Positions 24,446 through 33,328 of a stretch of 64,000 nucleotides of DNA are shown one piece after another. Within the stretch, counting starts at the first letter, position 1, and each line of letters starts with the position of its first letter. Location of the stretch: the NCBI GenBank assembly GCA_025359565.1, contig JANYFY010000011.1, positions 1-64,000 on the forward strand. The letters run 5' to 3'. The notes beneath the pieces are model-generated. The model saw nothing but the letters and a program-made list of their open reading frames with translations, searched no databases and was not told where the DNA came from. Both the position numbers and the translations under genes were made by a program. The stretch comes from Gammaproteobacteria bacterium (GTDB lineage Bacteria; Pseudomonadota; Gammaproteobacteria; Steroidobacterales; Steroidobacteraceae).

Positions 24446-26902
24446 CTAGGCACGCATGCGCGCACCGGTCGAGTCGTAGGCGCTACCCGTAAGCAGCACA
24501 GCTTTGCGGCGCTCGCCAATAATTTCTATCTCAAAGCTTGAATTGGCAAAGCTTGAATTGGCAGCACCCGAATTCGCAACGACCGGCGCAGGTCCTGCAA
24601 GCGCGGCTGGCACGTAGCCTAAGGCCAATGATTGGCCGACGCGGTGTCCGTAAGCACCCGAGGTCACCCAGCCCACCACTTTGTCTTCATGCCAGATAGG
24701 TTCATCGCCAATGGCATCGGCATCGTCTGCCTCAACTGCAAAGGCGAGTAAACGAAGGGCGCCGCCAGCCTGCCGTTCAGCCATAGCAGCCTCACGCCCT
24801 ATAAATTCCGCTTTCTTAAAATCCACGAATCGTCCGAGCTCCGCCTCAGTGGGTCCGTATATAGGTCGAAACTCGCGCGCCCAACTGCCGAAACTTTTCT
24901 CAATGCGCATGGCATTCAGCGCTCGCCCGCCGAATGAACGCAGACCGTACGGTTGGCCCGCTTTAACCAACAAATCGTAAAGTGCGCGTTGGTAATCGGT
25001 AGTGACCCACAATTCATAGCCAAGTTCGCCCGTAAACGAGATGCGTCCCACGTAGGCCGGTACCATCCCCACATCGATCCGCTTGAAGGACATGAAGGGG
25101 AATGCGGCGCTTGATAAGTCGTCGCGCACCAGGCTTTGCAGTAAGTCACGCGAATTGGGGCCCGCTACCGACAATCCCACGTATTCCATGGCGCAGGCAC
25201 GGACCGTCACGCCGCTGGGTGGAAGGGATCGCTCAAACCAACGCTGGTAGTACACCTCTGCCGCGTAGGTGCCGATCAAAAAGAAATGATCTTCAGCCAC
25301 TCGGCAAACCGTAAAATCACCAATGAGCTTGCCTCGCTCGTTCAACATTGGAGTCAATACAATACGTCGGATCATAGGCACCCGATTAGCCATCACGCGC
25401 GAAATCCACGCGGCGGCTCCGGGTCCTCGCACTTCGAACTTACCGTAATTAGAAATCTCCAAGAGGCCCACGGCATCTCGCACCGCGGTGCACTCCGCAC
25501 CCACATGGCTGTGTGCATTGGCACGACGGAAACTCACATGATCCGTAGCCTCCGGCGCGCTTGGCGCAAACCACAGCGGATGCTCAAGCCCACAGTAATC
25601 TCCAAATACGGCATGTTCTGCTTTAAGTTTTTCGTAAATCGGTGTGGTTCGTAGTGGACGCGCGGCTGTCAATTCTTCATTGGGAAAGCGAATACTAAAG
25701 CGCCGCGAGTAATTCTCCCGCACCTTGGCTTGAGTGTAAGCCAAGGTGGCCCAATCGCCATAGCGCGCCACGTCCATGCCCCAAATATCCGCTCCTGGAT
25801 CGCCGTTGACCATCCATTCGGACAAGGCCAACCCCACTCCGCCGCCCTGGCTGAAGCCTGCCATCACACCGCACGCGACCCAAAAATTCTGTAAACCTCG
25901 TACAGGTCCAATCAGTGGATTACCGTCGGGCGCAAATGTAAAAGGCCCATTCACGACCTTTTTGATACCGGCCGATTCCAGTGCCGGAAAATGTGCGAAA
26001 CCTACTTCTAAACTCGGCGCAATACGCTCCAGATCATTGGGTAGCAGATCCTGGCCAAAATCCCAGGGGGTGGTTGTTGGCGACCACGGTACGCCTGCGC
26101 GCTCGTAGGTACCCATGAGCATGCCACCGCGTTCCTGGCGAATATAAATCTCCCCCTCGAAATCAATGCAATGAAGTTGTTCCTTCTTGCCCACAAGCTC
26201 CGGCATATCTCCCGTAATCAGGTACTGATGTTCCATCGCTAAAATCGGTAACTCAAGTCCCACCATGCGACCGACTTCGCGGGCCCACAGTCCCGCCGCA
26301 TTCACCACATGTTCGGCGTTTACATTGCCCTGATCGGTAATGACATCCCAAGTTCCGTCCGGGCGACATTTAAGATCCACGACCCGCGTATGGCGTACGA
26401 TTTCAGCACCGCCCATCTGGGCGGATTTGGCATAGGCGTGAGTCACGCCGTAGGGATCGACGTGGCCTTCGATGGGATCGTACATCGCCCCCTTAAAATG
26501 CGCCTTGTTCATGAGGGGAAAGAGCTTGGCCGCCTCCTCTACCGAAATCATTTCCAGATCCATGCCCAGATACCGACCGCGCGCTTTCGCCATTTTCAAC
26601 CAATCAAGCCTTTCGCGGGTACCCGCAAGCATAATACCGCCGGTAATATGGACACCGCAGGATTGGCCCGAGATTTTCTCAATCTCCTCGTAAAGCTTAA
26701 TAGTGTATTGCTGCAATTTGGCTACGTTAGGATCACCATTGACGGTATGCATGCCACCCGCGGCATGCCAGGTGGATCCGGAAGTGAGTTCCGCGCGCTC
26801 AATCAACAGCACGTCTTTCCAGCCGGCTTTCGTTAAGTGATACAGCACGCTCGCGCCCACCACGCCACCACCAATCACCACGACTTTTGTGTGGCTCTTC
26901 AT
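24446..26902 (-). CDS. Dimethylglycine/sarcosine dehydrogenase-like FAD protein with GcvT domain (copy 1)
   Basis: An 818-residue two-domain flavoprotein. The N-terminal DAO-type FAD domain has GGGVVG (11-16) and GSTWHAAG with His46, the residue that binds FAD covalently in dimethylglycine dehydrogenase. The C-terminal half (from about 430) is the GcvT/aminomethyltransferase fold that passes the released carbon to THF (EYVGLSVAGPNSRDLLQ, FTGELGYELWV, ALNAMRIEKSFGSWARE). It would oxidise an N-methyl group of a glycine derivative and make 5,10-methylene-THF. A divergent paralogue stands at 57,194. An Ala/Ser/Asn-rich linker near the C-terminus contains a 15-base tandem duplication. A LysR regulator gene lies just upstream on the same strand. 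Confidence 0.9.
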   Translation of the reverse strand: MKSHTKVVVIGGGVVGASVLYHLTKAGWKDVLLIERAELTSGSTWHAAGGMHTVNGDPNVAKLQQYTIKLYEEIEKISGQSCGVHITGGIMLAGTRERLDWLKMAKARGRYLGMDLEMISVEEAAKLFPLMNKAHFKGAMYDPIEGHVDPYGVTHAYAKSAQMGGAEIVRHTRVVDLKCRPDGTWDVITDQGNVNAEHVVNAAGLWAREVGRMVGLELPILAMEHQYLITGDMPELVGKKEQLHCIDFEGEIYIRQERGGMLMGTYERAGVPWSPTTTPWDFGQDLLPNDLERIAPSLEVGFAHFPALESAGIKKVVNGPFTFAPDGNPLIGPVRGLQNFWVACGVMAGFSQGGGVGLALSEWMVNGDPGADIWGMDVARYGDWATLAYTQAKVRENYSRRFSIRFPNEELTAARPLRTTPIYEKLKAEHAVFGDYCGLEHPLWFAPSAPEATDHVSFRRANAHSHVGAECTAVRDAVGLLEISNYGKFEVRGPGAAAWISRVMANRVPMIRRIVLTPMLNERGKLIGDFTVCRVAEDHFFLIGTYAAEVYYQRWFERSLPPSGVTVRACAMEYVGLSVAGPNSRDLLQSLVRDDLSSAAFPFMSFKRIDVGMVPAYVGRISFTGELGYELWVTTDYQRALYDLLVKAGQPYGLRSFGGRALNAMRIEKSFGSWAREFRPIYGPTEAELGRFVDFKKAEFIGREAAMAERQAGGALRLLAFAVEADDADAIGDEPIWHEDKVVGWVTSGAYGHRVGQSLALGYVPAALAGPAPVVANSGAANSSFANSSFEIEIIGERRKAVLLTGSAYDSTGARMRA
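24533..24562. repeat. Perfect 15-bp tandem duplication inside the flavoprotein gene
   Basis: AAAGCTTGAATTGGC occurs twice head to tail (24533-24547, 24548-24562). It is in frame and adds five residues (the NSSFA/NSSFE pattern) in a linker before the last beta-strand of the GcvT-like domain. Confidence 0.9.
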
Positions 26903-26919
26903 AAACGCACCTTTAAGAA

Positions 26920-27930
26920 TTATTCGTTTGAAACGGCTAAATGCAAATTCGTTATCGGCAGTGTCGTGGGTGTTGCCGCTAAGCCTGCCGCCAAGCCTGT
27001 TGCTGTGCCGGACCCCGTGCCGAAACGATCAATCAACCACGATCGGAAAAGTGCTATGGCCGTATCGCTTAAAGCCTCTGGATGGGTAATTAAATAATAG
27101 CCATAACCATCATCAAGTGTGTGTTCGAAGGGCTTGATTAAGCGACCCGTGCGAATGTAGTCATCGAAAAGATAGTTATCCACCAACGCAATGCCCTCCC
27201 CGCTTAAGGCATATTGCACGGCGAGGACAGCCGTATCGAACACCAAACCGCGCTCAACATTGACAGCGTTCATGTTGAACTGACGAGTGAATTGGGTCCA
27301 CATATGATGGCGTGGCAAATCTGCAATACGGACGTGCACGAGTTCGTTGGACGCAATAAACTCTTGCAGACTCTTACCTTCATTACGCGCAGCAACCTGC
27401 GGATGACACAAAAGGCTCATACGTACCGGCCACAAAAGATCGGTGACCATGTTTGTAACGGTGGGCTTGGAGTACACCACGGCGACATCGACGTCACTTG
27501 GCGGAGTGCCGACGCCATATGGACTTACTAAATCAATTTCGACGTCTGCCGCCGCACGGCGAAAGTCGCGCAAAATAGGGACCGCCAAATGGACTGCAAA
27601 ACTCGGCGGCATTTGCACGCGCAAGGTCCGCAGACTAGGCGCGCCTTCATTGCGTAAATCATCGAGCGCATATTCTAAACGATCAAAAGACTTCATGACA
27701 GCAGGTAGCAAATGTTGCCCAGCCTTCGTGAGCAGCAAAGCGTGCGCTTTACGCTCAAACAATTGCGTTCCTATCAATTTCTCAAGCGCAATTACGTGGC
27801 GCGATAGCGCACTTTGCGAAATTAACAACGCGTTAGCCGCGGCCGTAAAACTACTGTGTTTGGCGACGCCTTCAAAAGCGCGTAATGCATTTAACGGCAA
27901 CCAACGGCGATCGATAATTGTTTTACTCAT
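26920..27930 (-). CDS. LysR-family transcriptional regulator (GcvA-like)
   Basis: Codes for 336 residues from the ATG at 27930. This start is preferred to one at 28005 because it begins just before the family text (RRWLPLNALRAFEGVAKHSSFTAAANALLISQSALSRH) and avoids overlap with the upstream transporter gene. The winged helix is followed by a normal effector domain, then a hydrophobic Thr/Gly/Ala/Pro-rich tail of about 25 residues that is longer than usual. The RxLPPLNALR start pattern is typical of GcvA-type regulators, which control glycine-cleavage and betaine genes. It lies between an MFS gene and the demethylase it may regulate, all on one strand. Confidence 0.87.
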   Translation of the reverse strand: MSKTIIDRRWLPLNALRAFEGVAKHSSFTAAANALLISQSALSRHVIALEKLIGTQLFERKAHALLLTKAGQHLLPAVMKSFDRLEYALDDLRNEGAPSLRTLRVQMPPSFAVHLAVPILRDFRRAAADVEIDLVSPYGVGTPPSDVDVAVVYSKPTVTNMVTDLLWPVRMSLLCHPQVAARNEGKSLQEFIASNELVHVRIADLPRHHMWTQFTRQFNMNAVNVERGLVFDTAVLAVQYALSGEGIALVDNYLFDDYIRTGRLIKPFEHTLDDGYGYYLITHPEALSDTAIALFRSWLIDRFGTGSGTATGLAAGLAATPTTLPITNLHLAVSNE

Positions 27931-27952
27931 CGGTGGCATTACGCATCGTAAT

Positions 27953-29272
27953 TCAGGGCGACCAGCCCTTGGTGTAATCCAGTGCTCGTTGTTGATCGGC
28001 GACAATAGTCTTGGTCGCGAGATATAAATGATAAGTCGCCCACAATCCGGTGGGCACCAATAGCAACATGGCAGAACGGAGTGAGGCTGCGTCGTTGGCG
28101 TGCCCCCCTGCTAACCAATCACTGACAAAACCCACTAGTTGGGGCGCGACCATCAAATTAAAAATATTGGCGACTAAAAGCGATACGGCAATAAACATCG
28201 AGCGCATGTGACAGGGTGCGAGGTTTTGCAACAGTCCAAAGCACGGGCCGATATAAAAATAGATCGCCGGGATGAACAACCAAAACATGAAACGCGCTGT
28301 CGTTAGTGAGTGCGTCCAATACGCAAAAAATGACGGGAGAATTGCAAATCCAATTCCCAGCGTTAGTAACCATGCCACGCGTCGCGGATCTGCCATCGAA
28401 GGACGGGATAGATACCACGCGGTACCCACGGTGGCGAGCGATCCGCCAATCAAATGGCACAGGCTCGTGATGTCAGCAGCTGCCGATACGTTCAAACCGT
28501 ATTGTCGCTGCAAAAAAGCCGGCGTCCAATACATCAAACCCCAGCCCCATAGCGCACATACGCCGCCACCCATCACAATGTGGAATGCGGCTTTTTGTTG
28601 CCACATAAAGCGTAAAGTCTCGCCCAATGATGCTTGGGTACCATCGTTCGCAGCATCACAACGACCGCGTGCCGGCTCGCGTATCGTCAAATAAACGATC
28701 ACCCCCAACAATAACCCCGGCACGCCCAAAGCTAAAAATGCCATCCGCCAGTTGTACACATGGGCTACCCAGCCAGCGGGAGTTTGCGCAATCCACGCAC
28801 CGATTGGCGCACCGAGAGCTAGCACGGTCAGCGCCATAGGACGCCTATTGGCCGGAAAGCAGTCCGAAACAATTGACGCCGACGGTGGCGTACCGCCCGC
28901 TTCGCCTACACCGGCTCCCACGCGCGCAAATAGAAATTGCCAATAGGTTTTTGACAATCCGCACATCGCAGTCATGCCCGACCACAGAACAAGCGATATC
29001 GATAAAATATTGCGACGGTTGGCGCGATCCGCGAGCCAAGAGATCGGGATGCCACACGTCACATAGAAAAACGCTAGCGGAATACCCGTGAGGAAGGCCA
29101 CCCCTGCGTCACTTAAGTGCAGATCCAGACGAATTGGTTCTAGCACCGTGGATACGACATAACGGTCGGCGATATTGATGGCATAAATTAAGCACATCAT
29201 CACCAGTACATACCAACGCTCGTTTACGGAAGGTAGCGTCACTCGCGGAAGATCAACTGCAGTACTTGACAT
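27953..29272 (-). CDS. MFS transporter, spinster-like
   Basis: A 439-residue protein with twelve predicted helices. Family marks are INIADRYVVSTVLEPIRLDL in helix 1-2, the A-motif-like GIPISWLADRANRRNILSIS and GVGEAGGTPPSASIVSDCFP, which is typical of spinster-like MFS carriers in proteobacteria that often serve catabolic operons. The substrate is unknown; its position with a LysR gene and a demethylase on one strand suggests import of an N-methylated compound. Divergent from the GMC oxidoreductase gene. Confidence 0.88.
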   Translation of the reverse strand: MSSTAVDLPRVTLPSVNERWYVLVMMCLIYAINIADRYVVSTVLEPIRLDLHLSDAGVAFLTGIPLAFFYVTCGIPISWLADRANRRNILSISLVLWSGMTAMCGLSKTYWQFLFARVGAGVGEAGGTPPSASIVSDCFPANRRPMALTVLALGAPIGAWIAQTPAGWVAHVYNWRMAFLALGVPGLLLGVIVYLTIREPARGRCDAANDGTQASLGETLRFMWQQKAAFHIVMGGGVCALWGWGLMYWTPAFLQRQYGLNVSAAADITSLCHLIGGSLATVGTAWYLSRPSMADPRRVAWLLTLGIGFAILPSFFAYWTHSLTTARFMFWLFIPAIYFYIGPCFGLLQNLAPCHMRSMFIAVSLLVANIFNLMVAPQLVGFVSDWLAGGHANDAASLRSAMLLLVPTGLWATYHLYLATKTIVADQQRALDYTKGWSP

Positions 29273-29442
29273 GTCACCCCCTTGTCCCGCTGCCTACCAT
29301 ACAGGGTTCGCTGATTTTTCGCGACGGGGAGACCGTCAAGCTTCGCCGGACCAGGGCTGCGCACAAAAACTCATGGGGTAATCGGGAAATGGCATAACAA
29401 CCGCCCACCGAACCACAGTCCGAAGGATTAAACTTTCACAGC

Positions 29443-31056
29443 ATGAGCGACTATGACTATATCGTGATTGGCGCGGGTTCCGCCGGCTGTGTCCTCGCCG
29501 ACCGCCTCACCTCCACCGGAGATAAACGAGTTTTACTATTAGAAGCAGGCGGATCGGACTCGCGCTTCTGGATCAAGATGCCTATCGGTTATGGTCGCAG
29601 CTTCGCTGACCCTAAAGTCAATTGGAAATATCAAACTGCGCCTATTCCCGGCCTTAACGGTCGCACCATGTACTGGCCCCGCGGCCGCGTCGTGGGTGGA
29701 TCCAGCTCTATTAACGCACTGGTGTATTGTCGTGGCATGCCCGTAGATTTTGACGATTGGCAGCAAATGGGTAATGGAGATTGGGGTTGGGATTGCGTGC
29801 AACCTTATTTTGAAAAAATAGAACGTCGCGTAGATCCTAGTGGGCACGCACATGGCGATCAACCCCAGGATGTTAAAGATGTCTCGCCGTTCTTACATCC
29901 GATGCGCGCGAATTGGTTAAATGCGGCGACGGAGTTAGGGGTTCCTGTGACTGATGATTTCAACGGTCCAAACCCTGAAGGCCTCGGCTGTTATCAGGTT
30001 ACAATTCGCAATGGCCGACGCTGGTCCGCTGCTGATGCCTTTCTGCGCCCAGCACTGCGTCGCGGCCGTGTTGATCTTCAAACCCATGTTTGGGTACAAA
30101 AAATACGTTTCGATGGACATCGCGCAACGGGCGTTGAATATGTACGCGATGGCCAGAGGTGTTTCGTGCGCGCCAGCGGCGAAGTGATTGTGAGTGCGGG
30201 TGCAGTCAATTCACCGCAATTATTACAGCTATCAGGCATCGGGCCGGGTGCTCTACTCCAACAGCATGGCATCAGCTCATTACACGATAACCCCGCAGTC
30301 GGCGGCAACTTGCAAGATCATCTAGCCGTGGTGTATTCGTATAAAGCCACACAACCAACCTTGAACGGAGAACTCGCTTCATTGCGAGGCCAAATAATTT
30401 CCGGCTTGCGTTACTTAGGTAACCGCAGTGGTCCGCTGGCATTGAGCGTGAACCAATTTGGCGGTTTTCTGCGCGCGGATCCCGCTGCCACTCGCCCCGA
30501 TATGCAACTGTATTTTAATCCCGTGACTTATGGGTCCGGCAATGCGCAGCGTACGCGAATTGCAGTGGATCCTTTTCCGGGTTTTTACCTGTGCTTCCAA
30601 CCGACCCGTCCGACGAGTCGGGGCCGCATTGATATTGCGAGTGCGGATTTTAGAACTGCGCCTACCATTCAACCCAACTATTTATCGACCGACAAGGATA
30701 TCCAAGACGTGATTCACGGCGGGCGTTTGCTTCAGGCCATTGCCCGTACGCGCGCCATCAGTGCGTTGATCAAAGATGCGATCGCTCCGGTGCTGGAGCA
30801 GATGGACGATGCCGCGCTAGTCGACGACTTTCGTGCACGGGCTGCCACCGTGTACCACCCGGTGAGCACTTGTCGCATGGGCGTGTCGTTGAAAGATTCA
30901 GTGGTGGATTCTGAGCTGCGGGTGCACGGAGTCGAAAACTTACGCGTGGTGGATGCCTCGGTGTTTCCAACGGTGACCTCGGCCAATACCAACGCGCCGA
31001 CACTGATGCTCGCGTACAAGGCAGCCGATATAATTTTAGCGAACCAAAAACGGTAA
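29443..31056 (+). CDS. GMC-family oxidoreductase, choline-dehydrogenase-like
   Basis: A 537-residue FAD alcohol oxidase/dehydrogenase. The N-terminus has IVIGAGSAGCVLADRL, then GRTMYWPRGRVVGGSSSINALVYCRG (GMC signature 1) and SAGAVNSPQLLQLSGIG (signature 2). The C-terminal active site shows YHPVSTCRMG and the Asn in TSANTNAPTLM. Relatives include choline dehydrogenase BetA and alkyl- or polyethylene-glycol dehydrogenases, so oxidation of choline to betaine aldehyde is possible but not shown; no betaine aldehyde dehydrogenase gene is near. It begins a three-gene run with an enolase-superfamily gene (11 bases on) and a hydroxy-acid dehydrogenase. Confidence 0.9.
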   Translation: MSDYDYIVIGAGSAGCVLADRLTSTGDKRVLLLEAGGSDSRFWIKMPIGYGRSFADPKVNWKYQTAPIPGLNGRTMYWPRGRVVGGSSSINALVYCRGMPVDFDDWQQMGNGDWGWDCVQPYFEKIERRVDPSGHAHGDQPQDVKDVSPFLHPMRANWLNAATELGVPVTDDFNGPNPEGLGCYQVTIRNGRRWSAADAFLRPALRRGRVDLQTHVWVQKIRFDGHRATGVEYVRDGQRCFVRASGEVIVSAGAVNSPQLLQLSGIGPGALLQQHGISSLHDNPAVGGNLQDHLAVVYSYKATQPTLNGELASLRGQIISGLRYLGNRSGPLALSVNQFGGFLRADPAATRPDMQLYFNPVTYGSGNAQRTRIAVDPFPGFYLCFQPTRPTSRGRIDIASADFRTAPTIQPNYLSTDKDIQDVIHGGRLLQAIARTRAISALIKDAIAPVLEQMDDAALVDDFRARAATVYHPVSTCRMGVSLKDSVVDSELRVHGVENLRVVDASVFPTVTSANTNAPTLMLAYKAADIILANQKR

Positions 31057-31066
31057 GGGACCAGGT

Positions 31067-32260
31067 ATGAAACTCGAGAGTGTCAAAGTCTTCGTAGTGG
31101 GTAACCCTCCGCCAGGGTTTGGTGGACGCTACTTTGTGTTTTTAAAGCTTAAAACTGCCTGTGGCATTGAAGGCGTGGGTGAGGTCTATGCGGCCACCTT
31201 TGGCCCTAAAGTTATCGCCGCCATGATTGAGGATGTGTTCGCGCGGCGCTTCTTTGAGCGTGACCCCTTTCAAATTGAATCGCTATGGCGCGAGAGTTAT
31301 GGCTCGGGCTTCTCCTTGCGCCCGGACCTGTCATTGATGGGTGTCATCAGCGGCTTGGAAATGGCCTGCTGGGATATTATGGGCAAGTCACTCAACCAAC
31401 CCATTTACAAATTGCTCGGTGGCAAGGTGCACGATCAATTACGCACCTACACTTATCTGTATCCAGATACAGCAAAAGGTGAGGGCGATGAGTTTTATTA
31501 CGATGCGGATCGATCCGCGGCGCGTGCGGCGGAGTATGTACAACAAGGTTTCACTGGCCTGAAGTTTGATCCAACGGGTGGGTTCTCGGCCTATGATCCC
31601 AGGCAACCCACTCAAGAAGCATTGGAGCGCACCGTGCGCTTGGTGCGCTTAGTGCGCGAGGCGGTAGGATTTAAAGCCGATCTGCTGGTCGGCACTCACG
31701 GTCAATTCAGCACCTCCGGGGCGATACGTTTGGCCAAGCAACTGGAGCCCTTTGATCCTCTGTGGTTTGAAGAGCCTGTGCCTCCGGAAATGCCCGAGCA
31801 AATGGCGATTGTGGCACGCGGCACCAGCATACCGATTGCGACTGGCGAACGGTTGACGACTAAGTATGAATTTGCGCGCGTGCTGGCGTGCGGTGCCGCG
31901 AATATCTTACAAATCAATTTGGGCCGCGTGGGTGGAATTCTCGAAGCAAAAAAAATCGCAGCATTGGCGGAAGTACACTATGCGCAAATAGCTCCGCATT
32001 TATACTGTGGACCTGTTGTGGGAGCTGCTAATATTCAGATTGCGACCTGCTCGCCCAATTTTTTGATATTGGAAAGTATCCAGCAATGGGGTGGATTTCA
32101 CGCCAAGATTTTAAAGAAACCCATTCGTTGGGAAGCGGGTTATGTGATTCCGCCCACGGAACCCGGCTTGGGCGTAGAGCTTGACGAAGCGGTGGCGCTT
32201 GCGAATCCCTATGTGGAGAGGGGTTTACATTTGGAGATGATTGATCGACCGTTGGGGTGA
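31067..32260 (+). CDS. Mandelate racemase/muconate lactonizing enzyme family protein (dehydratase-like)
   Basis: A 397-residue enolase-superfamily enzyme: N-terminal capping domain, then a barrel with GFTGLKFDPTG (candidate general base Lys), LLVGTHGQFSTSGAIRLAK, FEEPVPPE and ATGERLTTKYEF (the metal-binding Glu series). The HGQF and GERL pattern resembles sugar-acid dehydratases such as galactonate or mannonate dehydratase, so dehydration of a polyhydroxy acid is the best guess. The gene follows the GMC oxidoreductase after 10 bases, and a beta-hydroxyacid dehydrogenase follows. The three could form a small pathway: oxidation, dehydration or epimerisation, second oxidation. Confidence 0.88.
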   Translation: MKLESVKVFVVGNPPPGFGGRYFVFLKLKTACGIEGVGEVYAATFGPKVIAAMIEDVFARRFFERDPFQIESLWRESYGSGFSLRPDLSLMGVISGLEMACWDIMGKSLNQPIYKLLGGKVHDQLRTYTYLYPDTAKGEGDEFYYDADRSAARAAEYVQQGFTGLKFDPTGGFSAYDPRQPTQEALERTVRLVRLVREAVGFKADLLVGTHGQFSTSGAIRLAKQLEPFDPLWFEEPVPPEMPEQMAIVARGTSIPIATGERLTTKYEFARVLACGAANILQINLGRVGGILEAKKIAALAEVHYAQIAPHLYCGPVVGAANIQIATCSPNFLILESIQQWGGFHAKILKKPIRWEAGYVIPPTEPGLGVELDEAVALANPYVERGLHLEMIDRPLG

Positions 32261-32291
32261 TTAGCAACTCCAAGATCAAAGGGGATAATTT

Positions 32292-33200
32292 TTGCGGTAC
32301 GGATTTGTCGGATTGGGCCACTTAGGTAGACACCTCGCGGTGAACTTGGTTCGCGGTGGATTTGAGGTCAACGTGTTTGATTTAGAGCGGCGCAACGCCG
32401 CGCTAGCATTGGCAGCGGGTGCCCAGTGGACCGAATCGGTGACGAGTCTTGCCGCGAGTTGTGATTGCCTTATTACTTGTCTACCCTCGCCTAGTGCTAC
32501 GACTGCGGTGCTGGACTTGAGCCTACCCGTAATGCGTGCAGGTAGCACTTGGATAGAAATGAGCACCAATGATTTTGCAGAAGTTGAGGCGCTAGCGGCG
32601 CGTGCCTCTGCGGTTCAGGTGACTACTCTGGCCTGTCCCGTGACGGGGGGCGTGCACCGAGCCGAGGGCGGGGATATCACCGTTCTTGTTGGTGGCGCGC
32701 AACAGGTGTTCGAAAAACATCGTCCGGCACTTCAAGCTATGGGGGGCAAGGTAATTTACTTAGGGAGTATCGAGCAAGCAACGGTCACCAAGGTGGTGAC
32801 TAATATGCTCGCCTTTATCCATTTAATTGCTGCGGGCGAAGCGTTGATGTTATGCGCTAAAGCAGGCGTCGACCTACGTTCGGCCTACGAGGCCATTGCG
32901 GCAAGTTCAGGTAATAGTTTCGTGCATGAAACCGAGAGCCAAGTGATCATGAATGGCTCCTATAATATTGGTTTTACTATGGATTTAGCCTGCAAAGACG
33001 CCGGTTTTGCGCTTGAATTCGGACGTCGTTTTGGAGTGCCATTAAAGCTTGCGGGAGTCATGGAGCAAACCTTTATTGAAGGCCGCGCTAAGTATGGTGG
33101 GGCCGCTTGGTCGTCGATGATTGTCAAGCTTTTGGAGGACGCGGTCGGGACTCCCCTACGGGCGCCAGGCTTCCCCTCGAAACTCGCGGCATCCGATTAA
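32292..33200 (+). CDS. NAD(P)-dependent beta-hydroxyacid dehydrogenase (3-hydroxyisobutyrate dehydrogenase family)
   Basis: A 302-residue enzyme with the Rossmann motif GFVGLGHLGRHLA at the very start, the substrate loop PVTGGVHRAEGG and the catalytic Lys block KVVTNMLAF. The family reduces or oxidises small beta-hydroxy acids, for example 3-hydroxyisobutyrate, tartronate semialdehyde or D-glycerate. The start is a TTG with AAAGGGG about 8 bases upstream; no ATG fits better since the nucleotide-binding strand begins immediately. It closes the GMC-enolase-dehydrogenase set and precedes the first TonB receptor, which has its own promoter region. Confidence 0.86.
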   Translation: MRYGFVGLGHLGRHLAVNLVRGGFEVNVFDLERRNAALALAAGAQWTESVTSLAASCDCLITCLPSPSATTAVLDLSLPVMRAGSTWIEMSTNDFAEVEALAARASAVQVTTLACPVTGGVHRAEGGDITVLVGGAQQVFEKHRPALQAMGGKVIYLGSIEQATVTKVVTNMLAFIHLIAAGEALMLCAKAGVDLRSAYEAIAASSGNSFVHETESQVIMNGSYNIGFTMDLACKDAGFALEFGRRFGVPLKLAGVMEQTFIEGRAKYGGAAWSSMIVKLLEDAVGTPLRAPGFPSKLAASD

Positions 33201-33272
33201 CTGACATCTAATTTTCACATAGTGGAATCTATAATCGGCATGAGTTTGCATCGTAACCACAGAAATAAAGGG

Positions 33273-33300
33273 TTTACAGTTGCACTTGTAATGTTATTCT
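33273..33300 (+). promoter_or_regulatory. Candidate sigma-70 promoter for the first TonB receptor
   Basis: TTTACA (33273-33278) and TATTCT (33295-33300) with a 16-base spacer, 28 bases before the receptor start. A reasonable but not unique match. Confidence 0.35.
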
Positions 33301-33328
33301 CCAGAATAAGCCAAAAGGAAGGGATCAC

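Noticed and set aside
27931-28005. Longer start of the LysR gene at 26920-27930
   Set aside because: It would overlap the transporter gene by about 50 bases and adds residues outside the winged-helix family.
29443-31056. Firm assignment as choline dehydrogenase (betA)
   Set aside because: GMC enzymes share these motifs across many substrates and no betB or betI neighbour exists here.
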